From: Parelaphostrongylus tenuis
Taxonomy: Eukaryota; Nematoda; Chromadorea; Rhabditida; Metastrongylidae
NCBI GenBank assembly: GCA_019055375.1
Contig: JAHQIW010004555.1
Coordinates: forward strand, 1 to 64,000
Direction of reading: 5' to 3'
Length of the DNA stretch: 64,000 bases
The notes under the pieces are model-generated. The model made no database searches and had not been told where the DNA came from. It saw nothing but the letters and a program-made list of their open reading frames with translations. A program made the position numbers and the translations under genes. Shown piece by piece: positions 26,142 to 38,463 of the stretch (position 1 is the first letter of the stretch; the number at the start of each line of letters is the position of its first letter).

Positions 26142-28560
26142 GTGACAATATTCTATATACTTATGAAAGTAATTTATGGCTTATAAGAAGTTATTGAAAG
26201 GCCTTACTTATGTAATGGTACCATGTGAGCTTATGCAAAGTAAATTATTGGGTGTCGAAGCCACCCCAAGCTTCGAGTTTTATTCCTTTTCTTACCATCC
26301 CTGTAATTGTATTTCACATCATAACCTCTTGAAAAGAATAATTTGCAGTAAATAAAGATTGAGGACAAGTATTTGTCTTGCTAAGGAATCCTTATCGATA
26401 TCCTTTTATATGTATAAAATCAGTTTGACCATCGCGTATGTATGAGTAAACAAATAACAAAATTCAGCATTTGAAGAGGAGTGATAAACGAATTATATTG
26501 TGTACTAGTATACTCCCACTCGACTTTCTCCCAAGGAGTACGAAGAGTTTGTCACCTCCTGTGAAGTCATAGAAAGTTTGCCTAATCGGCCAGAATCCTA
26601 CTGCACGCATAAGTTCTGGAGCTCCAACAGTAAAGGCGACCCTATGTTACTTCTGCATTTACTTATCACATACTTAGCTGCGTTCTTGATATTTCATAAT
26701 ATAAATGACTAATCAGCAATAATGGAGAGTTTACATTCACTACGCTCCAGAGCAAGCACGTGGTCGTTCTATTTCCACATTTAGTATCTTGCTAGTTCAA
26801 CTTCCTATAGTACTGCTTCCTGCAGCCAAATCACGTGCTTTCGAAATCAGACAAGTTTTGGGTTAGATAGAAGAGAGGCTTACTAAATTTCCAGCGAAGC
26901 AGTGAAAATTCTGTAATAAGGTATGCTGTGGGTTACTAGATTGTACGCAAGCATAGACAGAATCTGGATTACGAACATAGAGTCGAGAGAGTTGTGTTAA
27001 GAGCGTCTCATTTCACGCGGAACAGAAAAATCTTACTTCCTACGTCGATCGTTGAAACTCAGAAACAATACCACATAGGTCCATTTTCTTGCAAGGAGCC
27101 CATAACCTACAAGAAGTCAGACTAACATCCTAACTTTTTCGTGAAAGATTTTTAGAAAAGGCATAATGCATCTTGCGCTCTTTCAATGAACTGAAGCCGT
27201 TCAAATTTTGGCAGGCAAAAGTAAAGAAACGAGATAATGTTACCGCGTTACCCAGCGATCAGCGCAAATAGCCACACATAGAATAAATGATGCCGTAAGT
27301 GAGAGGACGAAATCAATCTCATTACCCAAAAATGCGGTGAATTATGGATATGTACAAAACCAGCAAACCTACTTCTTTGAAAAAGGACTATGGGCATAAA
27401 AGAACACCCAGAACTCGCCAAGAACCAATATGAATTGTGCCCTACCAATGTCAAATGATGAAATATCGGATCTACGAGAAATACGAGATGAAAGGGTTTC
27501 ACACAATGCTAAGGCCAGAAATGAGCAATTTACTAAAGATGATGAAAAAGTAAGCACGTATTCTTTTATATCTAAAAAAAATTTCAATCTCTATGTGTAG
27601 CATAATGATAGCAGATGAAAGCAATGTCGTTGATTGGCTCCTACATGGGACAAACATAACTTTATATTCCTCTTGAGTCAGCAAATCACCACGAATTTAT
27701 TCAGCACAACTGAGAACATCAAAACGATATATCGAAAGCCCTCGACATCGTACAGGCTTACGAATTGAATTACTTTTTCACGCATGGAGTTAAATGCACA
27801 GTGAGTCACCGAGAATCGATCAGCATCAAGCGGTTCGTTTCTACCTTTGTATTCTCGTTTACTTTCGCATTTGAAAATCTGAATATCAAAGTTGAAAGTA
27901 CATACATCGGCTTTCATAACGACATGGTAGAGCCAAACCAGTGCTACTATACCCCAGATGAAATTTGTACCAATTTCTCGATCTTGAGACATCGAACACT
28001 TTGAGAGCTTCAGGCTAAGAACAAATCAACAGAAAATTTTGATTACCTTCTATGCAATGTGAGGTGATGTGGAAAGACAAACCCCAAACCATAAAAGATA
28101 AAATTCCAAAAGTCATGCGGAAATTGATAAGCTAATTAATTGCAACAAAGGAGATTTTTTGCTGAAGCATCATGTTTTTTTTTTCACGAAGTGAGGCAAA
28201 AACAGTCACTTCATCAAAACGTATGAGAGCTGTCTTATAGGAACCACATGCTTGGTGTGAGAAAGTTGCTGTGTCCTGACTGGGTTTTTTTTTTTTGAAA
28301 TTTAACAGAAAACTTCAAGTGCCTATCAACCTGCTTTCAGATACTATAAAAATTTGATTCCTATCATGGTTTGATTCCGAGAGAGGATTTAGGCTGACTA
28401 TTAAGGCACATCCACGTCTAACTGCTACGAGTTAGTGAGGTAAAGACGCTCTGGTTAAACAGAAAAATTTTCAAAATATTTTGGTAAAAATTGTGCGCTG
28501 CACGGTCGTAGACTTTCTTCTCATTGAACAATTGTGCTCTTATGTCTTCAGTTCGCAACG
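26142..28560. other. Intergenic, no supported feature
   Basis: AT-rich DNA without convincing exons. Short open frames on both strands lack splice context. Some stretches, such as 27,678-27,992 on the minus strand, may be decayed transposon sequence, but I cannot show it. Confidence 0.4.
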
Positions 28561-28699
28561 TCAACTGCAACCATAAAGTGCTTATATCCTTGTGATATGC
28601 TGTCTACTGAATCCAGAACACTGCGCAGCCGCATATAGTTCACAGATTGTTGAATGTTTAAGCTTGTCTATCAGGGTGGGAGGGACTCATTGCAGTTTT

Positions 28700-29085
28700 C
28701 AAGGTAATCAAAGTCCTTTCCTTAGCTTTTCATAATAGCAGATCAACATGATCGCTTTTATCGTTCCTCTTGGAGAAGTTAACCTTATCAGATTCGAAAA
28801 TATTAGTTTGAGCAAACCGTTCTCAGCAAAACCTCTAGCTCCTCTAATTTATCGAACTCTCCTTAGCGTTCAATGCTGCACGAGGTTCGACATTGTCTTG
28901 CTGACACAGCGCGTGTTTTCAACGAATCGATGTCGGATAGTTTTCTTTCAGAGCACCGTAAACCGGGCCAGGTGTTCGCAGTTAGTTCGCGACCATTGAC
29001 AACAAGTTCAAAATGCAGGACACCTTCAAAATCCCACTAAACACAGATCATAACTTTTTCGCCATGCGGACATTGACGCACAACT
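28700..29085 (-). mobile_element. Mariner transposase remnant
   Basis: On the minus strand, frames give EKVMICV*WDFEGVLHFELV, NGRELTAN and QQDNVEPRAALNAKE. These match the mariner order WDxKGVxxxELLP...DNARPH. A stop and frameshifts interrupt it. The ends are approximate, and the downstream catalytic segment could not be followed. Confidence 0.68.
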
Positions 29086-30814
29086 GATGATGCATGACCT
29101 TTTGGAGGAAACAGTAAATTGAAATCTGATGCGCTATAACTGCTGTTGCCGCTTGAGTTACTTAAAGGGAATATTCTTATTATATCCCCATGAATTTGCA
29201 ACAACCGATAATGTGCGAAACAAGCATAGAATCTGAATTTTTCGTGGGTGTTCAGGAATTTTTTTCCTCCACCTCGTTAATCATTCGAACTCGGTCAGGT
29301 GTCTCTGAATCAAAGGTCCGTCTGTAAGTCTATCCGTAAAACAGTCATAGTCATTCTTCAGATTAACACTTTAGGTAGGAGATGGTTGCTGCGCTAGCCG
29401 AGTTCCCCCGCAAGCGCGGCGAGCATTGCATTGTGCCGAGTGTTTGGTGACACCAACCGTAGGAAGAGATATACTGGTACGATGCTCTGCCACGACGCTT
29501 CACAATAGTCTTCTTCAGTTTTCACTCCATTATACATAGTATAACTAACATACCATTTCTCATATCGTGATATAGTAACACAAGCTATTTATTCATTCAA
29601 ACCAATTATTCATCAATTTGTTTCTTATCAAAAAGTGTCGCATTTAACAACTGAGCTTTTTTTTACTGTAATAATTACGTTTGTAGAAGAACGTTCAATA
29701 CTAATCGACACCAAAAAGTCGGCTGTAAAGCGTCGTAGTAAATAACTGATCTAGAAATCTTCCCGATGGCTGGCAACACTAACCCTCGATACGCGGACAG
29801 CCGCGGGAGGCGGCGAGGTGGAGCTAGCGCCATGAACTTGTCGCACCCAAAGTGCTAAGCTTCACTTTCAACTAGTGGTTCTGAGAATGGCGCACACTTT
29901 TGATATTACGTTGTTTCACTGTAGCCACTTCTATATCAAATTTGTTCTTGCACATCTTTTTTGAACACGATCCCTATCATGCACTAGTGAGAACTTTGTA
30001 GAACACTGTATTAATGATTTTCAATCTTGCTGAGACGATCCCCTAAAGCTCTTCATATCAGATCGTTTTTCCTTCACTAAAAGTAACTTAAACTTTATCT
30101 TTAGTATGGAAGCTCTCCACCAGATCTTTGCTATGGCATATTTTCCGTCAACCAAGGTGAATGTAGGGATGATGTATTTTGACACCACAACGTTTCGGCA
30201 AAATTTTGTCTACATCTCCTCGGTGGTATAGGTACTAGAGTTAGAGATATTAGTGTGCGGAGGCTGAAAAACGCTGATTAATAACCAGTCTTCTACCGCT
30301 GGTTATTATTTGCCAGATATACAATGATCACCTTTACGATGAGATCGAATGTATAACATCTTCATGCATTGAACAAAGCCAAAAGCTTCACATTTTTATT
30401 TTTTGAACCAGCATTTTCGTTACTCTCTGATTAAATTTGCGACTTTTCTCAAAATTCTGCTCATTACATTCATATTGGAACAAAGTTCGGCTTGGCCGTT
30501 AGAGTATTCTGCGCTTTGATCTATTATTTCTGGGAAAAAACTGCTGTTCATGATGATGCTCAAAACATTGGCGACAAAGTCTTTTCTATGAAACCACATA
30601 TTTTTCAATTATCAGTTCTTCTGCACATGTTCTTTTCTTTGAATGCTTCTAACTAATCAGTTGTTCGACTCATACAGATGTTTCCACACAATTCATTTTG
30701 GTGTTGTCGGTGACGGAGTTTTTGATAATTAATCATGTGCCAAATTATTAAAAGGATATTTTCATATGTTCCTTAACTTTCTACATTCACGCTTCATAAG
30801 CTAACGACCATTTG
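29086..30814. other. Intergenic, no supported feature
   Basis: AT-rich with two GC-richer islets (about 29,385-29,460 and 29,760-29,860). A TTTCGGC-type motif at 30,190 resembles foldback-element arms. No gene is seen. Confidence 0.4.
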
Positions 30815-32010
30815 CAGAAAACCCGTGAGGAAGACTTTTGTGAGCAAACCTTGCATTCTGAAAGGTAGTGAGTGAAGAGCCGAGATAGGGTGTGGTTGGA
30901 ACTGGCGGTAGGTTCTCCAGGTATTTTGGCCTGATCCTGTCTGGACCACCTGTTGTCACCGTTACCGATTTATTGTCTCCTAATCTTCACCAACGATATT
31001 ACGTGCCGGATTTCCGAAGGTGATCAATGGACTAACAAATTTATCCTCTTTCTTTTGATATCATGGTAAGAGGACATGGCTATTGAAGATATCCGAGTAG
31101 CAGTCGCGAAGTGCCCCGTCAGGGCGTCGGATTACAATCATCTTGGTCTAGTGACTGGCGAAGCATTTCTGGGCCTTGTGTATGCTCTTCCCAGCTTCTG
31201 CAGCTTCTGCCATAACTGCTGCTCGTTCCTTTTTGAGATCTTCTTTTATCGCATTTCTGCAGCGTTTCGTGAGTTTGGATGTGAGGAGTCGGTTGCCTGT
31301 AGCTCTTGCGATAGCACATTGGCATATCAGCTCAAGTGTCTGCGAAGACAAGCATCTCTTCGTGACTTTAGAACTCTCGCCTTTCATAGCGCTAACTTGA
31401 AGGTATTCAACGAGCCGGTCGTATTCTTCGTCGATGTTGTCGACAACGGTATCCTCCCAAGAGCCGACTAATAACTTTCATACATTTAAGCTTGTAATAG
31501 TTGAAGGACATTGTTAATTGAATTCAGCAGCTTTCTCCCTTTTTTGCAAAAACGGGACCTACCGCGAAGAAGATATTGTTCTGATCCCGTGTAGAACTCA
31601 GTACCAACAGCGACATCGGGCAGGCAAAAACTTTCGATTTACTGAAATGTGGTCTATCTCGTTATAGTACTCTCTACCAAGAGACTTCCACATCCACCGC
31701 CGAGAGAGAGGTTTCTTGGAATTGTGAATTACCATAGATGGTTTGAGTCGTTATGATAAACTCAGAGAGCCTCTCACCCTGTTCATTCCATTCTAGTCCG
31801 TGGGTTCCAATGTGACATTCTCAGACGTTCCTCTATTCTTATTTTCGCGTCAAAATTCCCAACAATAACTATGACGAAAGTAACGTCTTTTCTGAAAAAT
31901 ATATGATATCCGTACAGAAGGCTCCTACTTCGTCTTCTTCAGAGCCTGCTGCCGATATGTATACAACGAATATGGTCAAATCGGCCATTAGTACGCTCTG
32001 AATTTTGGCA
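30815..32010 (-). mobile_element. RTE-type retrotransposon fragment: endonuclease to start of reverse transcriptase
   Basis: Read on the minus strand from 32,000 down, the frames give LTIFVVY, EEDEVGAF, VIVGNFDAKI, NRKF..FYTGS, VDNIDEEYDRLVEYL, KRCLSSQTLELI, AAVMAEAAEAGKSIHKAQ, RRPDGAL, GPDRIRP and LSECKV. That is the order of an RTE ORF2 from the apurinic endonuclease into the reverse transcriptase. Frameshifts and stops interrupt it, and a deletion follows RRPDGAL. The catalytic part of the reverse transcriptase is absent. It is a dead copy. Confidence 0.85.
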
Positions 32011-33749
32011 TCCTGATTTGTCCCTGAGATTTCAGCACCTTCTCCGCACTGGTCCTACCCAGCGCTCCGTACCGGGGCTCCTTTGAGGTCACGGAAAGTG
32101 GCCCATTTTTATTGCTGTTTTGAGCGGTTTGATGTCCAACTCATAACTGGCTAGGCTCTAAATGTGGGAGCTGGGTACTCACGAGTAGGTTGTCAACCTC
32201 TCTCAGCGGTGCGCGAAGAACTCTTTGTTAATAGCTATTCCTAACCGCTTTCCATATACTTCCCAGCCGCTTGATTGCAGGCTTTTGGTCGATTTAACTC
32301 GTGAAAATAGAGCTCTGTCACGGCTCTGCAGAATCGAGGAGTTCATCCTTTGAATCCGCCTGTATCTTTGGAGAGCACACGATCGCCTTTGGTTTACATT
32401 TAATTCTCATATCCACCATCTGAGATCGCGCCATCTGCCCTACAGGGTAAGCGGGCGAGATCCCCTAAAGAGGGAGATTTTCGGGTCTAAAAACTAACAT
32501 CACGTGGATTTGCTGGTTCATCTCATTATCTTAGCTGGTATCTGAATAGGACTTCACCACGAGGTAGCTTTTCTACACATAGTGGAGCAGTGAGGTGATG
32601 AATATTCATCTACGATAAACATAAATTCTTTATAAGGTCGTGGACAAAATCAGGCATTTGAAATGGAAGAATGGCGAGTACAGTGCTTCTCAGTTAGTTC
32701 TATAATCCAAAGTGAATACCGGTATCTCTTGAATTCTCTAAATCACAATGGTTTTGTCCACAGGTCAGCAACGATGAAACAAAAATCATCATCTTGTCGA
32801 TTACTACGGAGTTGAAATCAGATAAACCAGCAAGTACACTATCGACTAGAGGACTACAATTAGTGGACGTTTGCTTTTTGTGATCTCAATGAAGTCTTTC
32901 AGCTGCAAAATTTGGTCGTTTCTCAACAGTTTCCTGCCGCTTGATATCAGAGATTGAAGCGCTGGTCGTGTTAGTTATTACGCTGCTTGGGTATTCTGTT
33001 ATTTCCCAGAGTTCTGATGTAGCCATAATAAAACGTTCTCAAATTTTACCACAGTCAGTCGTTAGCTGTCCTAAATAGAAGGGAATCTGAGGGTGTTTAG
33101 TGATCCCTGTGATTAGAACCATCTAATTCATTAACAGCGATATAATAGCCGAATGCAAGCAGAGTATAAGACTATAAGAGAGTCAACTGATCTCTCACGT
33201 ATCATGGAATAAGTCGGAAATATATTATTTTTGAAACATACAAAGCTGTACCATCCCCGAAACATTTAGTAATTCTTTTACGAAACAAGAGCATCATTTC
33301 TCAAAAATTTTGTGATTTGCAACAATAAATTCTATACTGACGATAATCTAGACATAGGTAAAGCACCGAAACCCTTCTCAGAGCCATTTTACAATCAAAA
33401 AAATGGTTATTCTTGCTTTTTTTTGTGATTGAGAAGTATCACAGTTCACTGGAACTTTTGAATCCTAGCAAAATCCACAACAGAGGAGATAAAAAAAACT
33501 GACGAAACGTTCATGGCTGTAACGTCGGTAACGAGTTTATTCAACCAAAAGTACCAACTTTGGCGAAGGAAAGCCCCTAACAGAAAAGGCTCTGTTAAAA
33601 AAGACCTTAGAACACTCCTAGGCTCCGAAGGAGTTAAGATTATGATGGAACTAATTCAAGAATGCTAAGTGATATGCACGACACTAAATCTCAGCAGTAA
33701 ATAGCACCAGCGTGCACCCTTAGCCGGAATGCGTTCTCTTATCACTCTT
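32011..33749. other. Probably RTE 5' flank, otherwise empty
   Basis: 32,011-32,200 is GC-richer and continues directly from the RTE endonuclease fragment, so it may be that element's 5' region. The rest, to 33,749, is AT-rich with nothing I can support. Confidence 0.35.
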
Positions 33750-33830
33750 CCTCTAGGGTTAGCAAGCGCACCGGAATGGGTGAGATACGGCTTCGACTCC
33801 GCCACTGTGATCAGCCAACTTCAAGTAATT
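33750..33830 (+). mobile_element. Possible tRNA-like SINE remnant
   Basis: GGTTAGCAAGCGCACC followed by GGCTTCGACTCCGCC has the spacing and rough B-box match of the other tRNA-like heads. There is no clear tail and no closing stems. Confidence 0.35.
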
Positions 33831-34374
33831 CAGGAATAAAGCATTTGAAAATTGATTGAGTGATTGAAAACACATTAATTTCCGCACAGTGATAGAGCTA
33901 ATATGCAAGTTAAACAATTTTTTGATAGTAAATGAGTTTGCTTTTGTTTGAGCAGGTTACAATCTATGCGCACTTTTCACATTCAGAAAGTTTTGATATT
34001 TTTAATGTGTTTTCTGAAGTATTAATATCTACAGCTGTTCATCAAATACTTCAAGAAGAGCTTACCACGCCAAGGCGGTCGATAAGTTAAGATATCTGGC
34101 TATGGTGTGGCGCCTTTTCTTGCTGGTCTCATCGTTTGCATGAATAACAGTGCACAGTAAACTCAGCAAATCTTCAGGCCATGATAGACATTCGAATTGC
34201 TTCCACCATCTGCGAAAATACAATGAGCTCTGTTTTAAAAATCAGCATAGCTTATCTATACAGTGAACAGTGAATTATTGTAATTAATAAGTTGGAGAGC
34301 ACAGATTGTTTAAAAGTATAATCTTTATATCTTTCGCTTCGAGTGTTTTCTCAAGACCACAACTCAAAATTCAA

Positions 34375-34567
34375 TATCCCAGATAATCATTTTTTGAGCC
34401 ACGCATGTCATGTGGCCTCTTAAAATGGGCTAACTTGTAGAAGGGCCCATACACGTGTTTCGACCTTATGGTCTCGTTAGTCATGCAGTTACCCATGCTC
34501 GTCTTTTGCCAATCCATTTTAACAGACCACATGACATACGTGGCTCAAAAAATGATTATCTGGTATA
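34375..34567. mobile_element. Foldback element (short MITE)
   Basis: Two nearly identical arms of about 50 bases (CCAGATAATCATTTTTTGAG ... CATGTGG ... TTAAAATGG and its reverse complement) surround an 80-base loop. The whole unit could form one long hairpin. A degraded half copy lies at 13826-13872. Confidence 0.8.
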
Positions 34568-34672
34568 TAAAATTATATTGTTTTGATAAATGATGATCCG
34601 CCATTAATCTACTATGCGGACGCCAGCGTTACTACATTTCATTAGTTCTCTCGCAGACATCCTCCACAAACG

Positions 34673-35368
34673 AGTTTATTTCCGTGAGACGGCACGGGAT
34701 CAAAAACCATTCCCTTTTGCTGGATAAGAACTTTTTATGAGAGTGCTAGTAGTCATTCGAAAGCTCAAATCTCTGGCTAGCGCCGTACGTGACTGCTTTT
34801 TGTAAAGACCATTTTATGATGCTGTAGAATTTAAAACAAAATTATGTCTCACATTGGCCGCGCAATTCAACTAATCGCTGGAATTACAAAAAACACTTAA
34901 ACTTAATGAGAAAGTCTTTTAGTAGCAGAGTTAGACGTTTGATCTGGAGTTTATTCCTAAGTGAAGAAACAGTTCCTAGTCAAGCCGCTCCAGCCCGCAG
35001 CACGTGGATTGGCCAAAGTAAGCTTCCTCGCGTATGTGAATTAATTTTATTTTCCCTGATACAGTGTGCAGGAACGGTCTTGCCAAAAATAAGCACAGCG
35101 TTGAAATCAGTGAATCTTACGCTCTCGAATGATTACTAATAGTCTAAAGAATGAGCTGTGTCCGGCGAGAAAATGCGCGTGTGGAATATAAATTTACTTT
35201 GGATTTTATAGCGTTTAAAAAGGCTTTTTCCACGTACGTAAAAAAATGGACACGTACGCCGCTAGCCAGAAATTCAAGTTCTCGAATGGTTACTAACACT
35301 CTTATGAAAAGTTTGTGTCTAGCGAAAAGGATCGGTCTTTGATCCCGCGCCGTCTAATGGAAAAGTAC
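34673..35368. mobile_element. MULE-like MITE, copy C
   Basis: About 696 bp with about 125 bp inverted ends, sharing GAGACGGCACGGGATCAAA, CTTTTTATGAGAGTGCTAGT and CTCTGGCTAGCGCCGTACGT with the opposite end reversed. It is flanked by perfect 9-bp direct repeats CCACAAACG at 34664-34672 and 35369-35377. This is the best-preserved copy and sets the target-site duplication length. Confidence 0.85.
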
Positions 35369-35615
35369 CCACAAACGTTTTCAAAAATTTCGTATGTTAT
35401 CCCGGCTGTGCTTAGAGATTTCGCCTTTTGCAAATTCGCTTGTCCCATAAATTCTTTCGCATCCGAACACTTTTGTTGATTCAACTGTTATCAAAGTCCA
35501 TGAGTACGTTTGAAACCTTGCTGAGATTGACATCCGTGCTTATGTACGTTTCGGCGGTATCGTCCGCCTCATCACAGCCCACGCCCCACATGACTGGCAA
35601 TCGAAATCAGTAAGG

Positions 35616-35830
35616 TCACTTTGAAATAACTGTACTCTTCAAATTGTTTCTCTCACAGATGCTGCTCAGGACGCTTAAAAGATGATGGTCCAATGGAGCT
35701 ATATCAGAGCTATATGGTGGATGTGGTACCGTGGTACAGCTCAGTTTTTCGAAAATGTGTTGAGTAGACCTAGCAATGTGAGAGTGGGTCAGTTTTTGCA
35801 TAAAGTGTTCATTGAGACATCACTTCACAG
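35616..35830 (-). mobile_element. Mariner transposase fragment
   Basis: Minus-strand frame THSHIARSTQHIFEKLSCTT followed by VPHPPYSSDIAPLDHHLLSV. This is the mariner segment just after the second catalytic Asp, through the third (PPYSxDxAPxDxHLL). The rest of the element is not visible. Confidence 0.8.
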
Positions 35831-36502
35831 TAGCGTAATCAATTAGATGACAAGCAATGGTGCTACGACCATATCGAAATGTCTTTCCACGCTGCTAGAA
35901 CATTCTCCAATATAATGTAGTTTGCAAACCTTTTGGTAATAACCCTATCCGAAATAGAAGAAAGACTGAATAAAGCAATAGTGCAAAAAACATCATAAGA
36001 CAACCTAATCGATGTTGCAGAATACTTACTGGTCAAGACTATTGTCCTGGAAATCTTGTGGTAGCCGACTTAGGCGTCCCCATGGAGACTGGCGGGAAAG
36101 CGTTAGGTAGTAACTCAAACCAACACCTTGCTACTTGATGTACAGTATCACTTCTCATTAAGCTATTCACCTCGGTTAGCCAACCCATGTGCTACAAGTG
36201 ACCAGCTCCAATCAGTCGTCTCAACTTTAATTTATGAAATAAGAAGTTATTCTGATATGAAGAGCATAGGATGAAGGTTCACTGATGCGTAGCGTACTGC
36301 TCTCAAGAAAGAGTGCACTAATTTTCTATATTTTTACTAGTTCTCTACTAATTTTCATATTCATCGTTCTGAGGTGAACAGATAGAATCACAGTTCACAT
36401 GCGTGCCGTGGTACTGTGTGTCGGATTATGAGAAATGATCAGAAACGTCGTGTACTCGTCAAAAATCAAGTTTGCCGGACTCATAACACCTCTGAACCGC
36501 TA

Positions 36503-36690
36503 CTAATCGACAGGGACCATTATTGACTGAATTTCTCGCTTTGTCAAACGTACAGGATAAAAAGTACTGGACAAATGATGATACTTCTTCACGAATACCC
36601 TAGAAAAAAATGTTCTCATCAGCCAAAACGAATAGTTCGACATCAACACGACCATAAGTTGACAGTTCTCCGATCTCACATACCGTATGA
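36503..36690 (-). other. Decayed coding-like block
   Basis: One minus-strand frame gives VCEIGELSTYGRVDVELFVL and, after a stop, REEVSSFVQYFLSCTFDKAR. The composition looks protein-like, but a stop interrupts it and no family is recognised. It may be transposase debris. Confidence 0.25.
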
Positions 36691-36944
36691 CAGTCTCCAT
36701 CGTTGCACAACTTCAGTACTCCAATGATTTAAGAAACAAAATAACTTTAAGTGCGTGAATATTTGATCGACTGAAATTTTCTCCTACAATAAGTAGGATT
36801 GAACTTATGTGATATTCTGTCGTATGGATTGAAACTACAGTGAAAAAACGTGGAGAACACTTCGATTACGGATAACAGCCTACATTAGTGACTGACTTGT
36901 ACAATCTGGAAAAAGGAAACAATTGTAGACAAAATTAATATTGT

Positions 36945-37090
36945 CAAAACAGCAACGGTTCGAGCACGTACCCCCCGATATGGTGAAATGTGAGTTCGAG
37001 TCCCAGCTGACGCAGTTTAGCTCATCATTCTACATTAGTAGGTTTATTTATAACATCACACCACCGCTAGATGCGGTTAAATAGAAAGTG
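36945..37090 (+). mobile_element. tRNA-derived SINE, family 1
   Basis: GGTTCGAGCACGTACC, B-box-like AGTTCGAGTCCCA, and the tail ACATCACACCACCGCTAGATGCGGTTAAA shared in outline with 16905-17060. It is not a functional tRNA: the stems do not close. Confidence 0.65.
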
Positions 37091-37316
37091 AATTTGGTTT
37101 GATCATCTTATCATAGTTGAGAAGGAATACAAATATTGGCCTCCAGTTTCAGTCAGCCTACATGAAACGATAATTCATGGCGTTGTAGAGCTGTCGAATA
37201 GTACAGAAAATCGATTATCGCATAGCCTTGATGAACGATAGATGTTAACAAGATTGAACGTGATGATCGTTTAGCTTCATGTGTTCTCAATGGTTTGCTT
37301 GAATACCGAACTCAGA

Positions 37317-37389
37317 GCCTCGTTAGCTCAGCTGGTAGAGCGTTAGACTTTTAATCTAACGGTCAGGGGTTCGAACCCCCTACGGGGCT
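37317..37389 (+). tRNA. tRNA-Lys (anticodon TTT)
   Basis: A full cloverleaf is visible. The acceptor stem GCCTCGT pairs with ACGGGGC (one T-G pair). The D arm is TAGCTCAGCTGGTAGAGC, containing the A box. The anticodon stem TTAGA pairs with TCTAA around the loop CTTTTAA, giving anticodon TTT. The T arm GGGGTTCGAACCCCC contains a perfect B box. There is no intron and no encoded CCA. A TTTT tract at 37395-37398 is a ready RNA polymerase III terminator. It stands alone between SINE and RTE debris, but it is intact, so it is probably a real nuclear gene. Confidence 0.95.
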
Positions 37390-37829
37390 CGATGTTTTGC
37401 CACTGCAAGTGAAATTTTTCGACAATCATTCCGGATTAATAGAAGAAAAAGGGAAAGCTTTTCAAGTGTTTCCATATTCAAAATGATGCTTTGGTAGATT
37501 GCTCAGATTGCAAAACACGAAATCAACTACAATTTCCACGACGCTCTCGTTAATTGCGATCGAAATTGCTTTATATTAGTTGAAATTTGAACAAATTTTC
37601 ATGATCTTATAGATTTTCAAAACCAAATCTGCTCATAATACATTCATAATTTCATCAAAGTCAAAAGAACTTCATGTGATTTCATGATTTTTGTAGATAT
37701 TAAAAATCAGAAAAGCTTGGTGACCACGACCCTGAGCGACGTGGGCTCTAAATTAACCTCATAGCAAGATTAAGAAAAGAGAATTTTGGGTAAAAGTAAA
37801 GTGTGGGTTTCAAAACCATTTTTCCCCGT

Positions 37830-38463
37830 ATTATCTAGCTTTAGGTCGTGAAATCAACATGATGAACGACCTAGCTCCAGAGTTGAGCAGGAGTAACGAG
37901 CTGCTTGGGAAACGTCTAAGAGCATCGAAGATGTAGTGAAGAAGATTAAGAGCATCCGACTCCGTGCCCAAATTTTCGACTCGACGAACATCCCTGCCCT
38001 AACTTATGAAGTAGAAACCTGATTGCTACGTGAGCAGAATGAAAGATCACTTGGCGTTATTAAATGCGCAGTCGAAAGGTCGATGCTAGGAGTATCCTGC
38101 ATCGCGCAAATGAGAGAAAGAATCCGAAGTCCCGACCTACGTCAACGATCGAAAATCAGAGACGCCGTTCTACACGCCAGGATATCGAGAATAAGGTGAG
38201 CCGGACACGTGATGCGCTTCAACGACATCCGATGGATGAGAACCGTTACCGACTGGATTCCTTGGGACATCAAGAGCTCTACAGGAAGACCATCGACCCG
38301 TTGGTCCTATTTCTTCACGAAAGCGATAGACAAAAGATATGATGATCAGCGAATCCCTGAAGCGAGGAAGGCCCACTGGGCTACTCTAGCACGCGATAGG
38401 GAAAAATGGAAGTGTTGCTGGTTCCCGCTCGAGTCACTCGACGATCAACGGGACGACATGTGA
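37830..38463 (+). mobile_element. RTE-type retrotransposon, 5'-truncated 3' end
   Basis: Starts near GREINMMNDLAPELSR, passes a degenerate stretch, and ends with a well-kept C-terminus: IRDAVLHAR, RWAGHVMRFND, WIPWDIKSSTGRPSTRWS, ATLARDREKWK and PLESLDDQR, stop at 38461. 5' truncation is normal for this class. It is the best reference within the window for judging the damage in the copy at 60-575. Confidence 0.88.

Noticed and set aside
31076..31471. A 131-codon plus-strand ORF, the largest in its region
   Set aside because: It is antisense to the RTE fragment, which reads sensibly on the minus strand (EEYDRLVEYL, AEAAEAGKSI).
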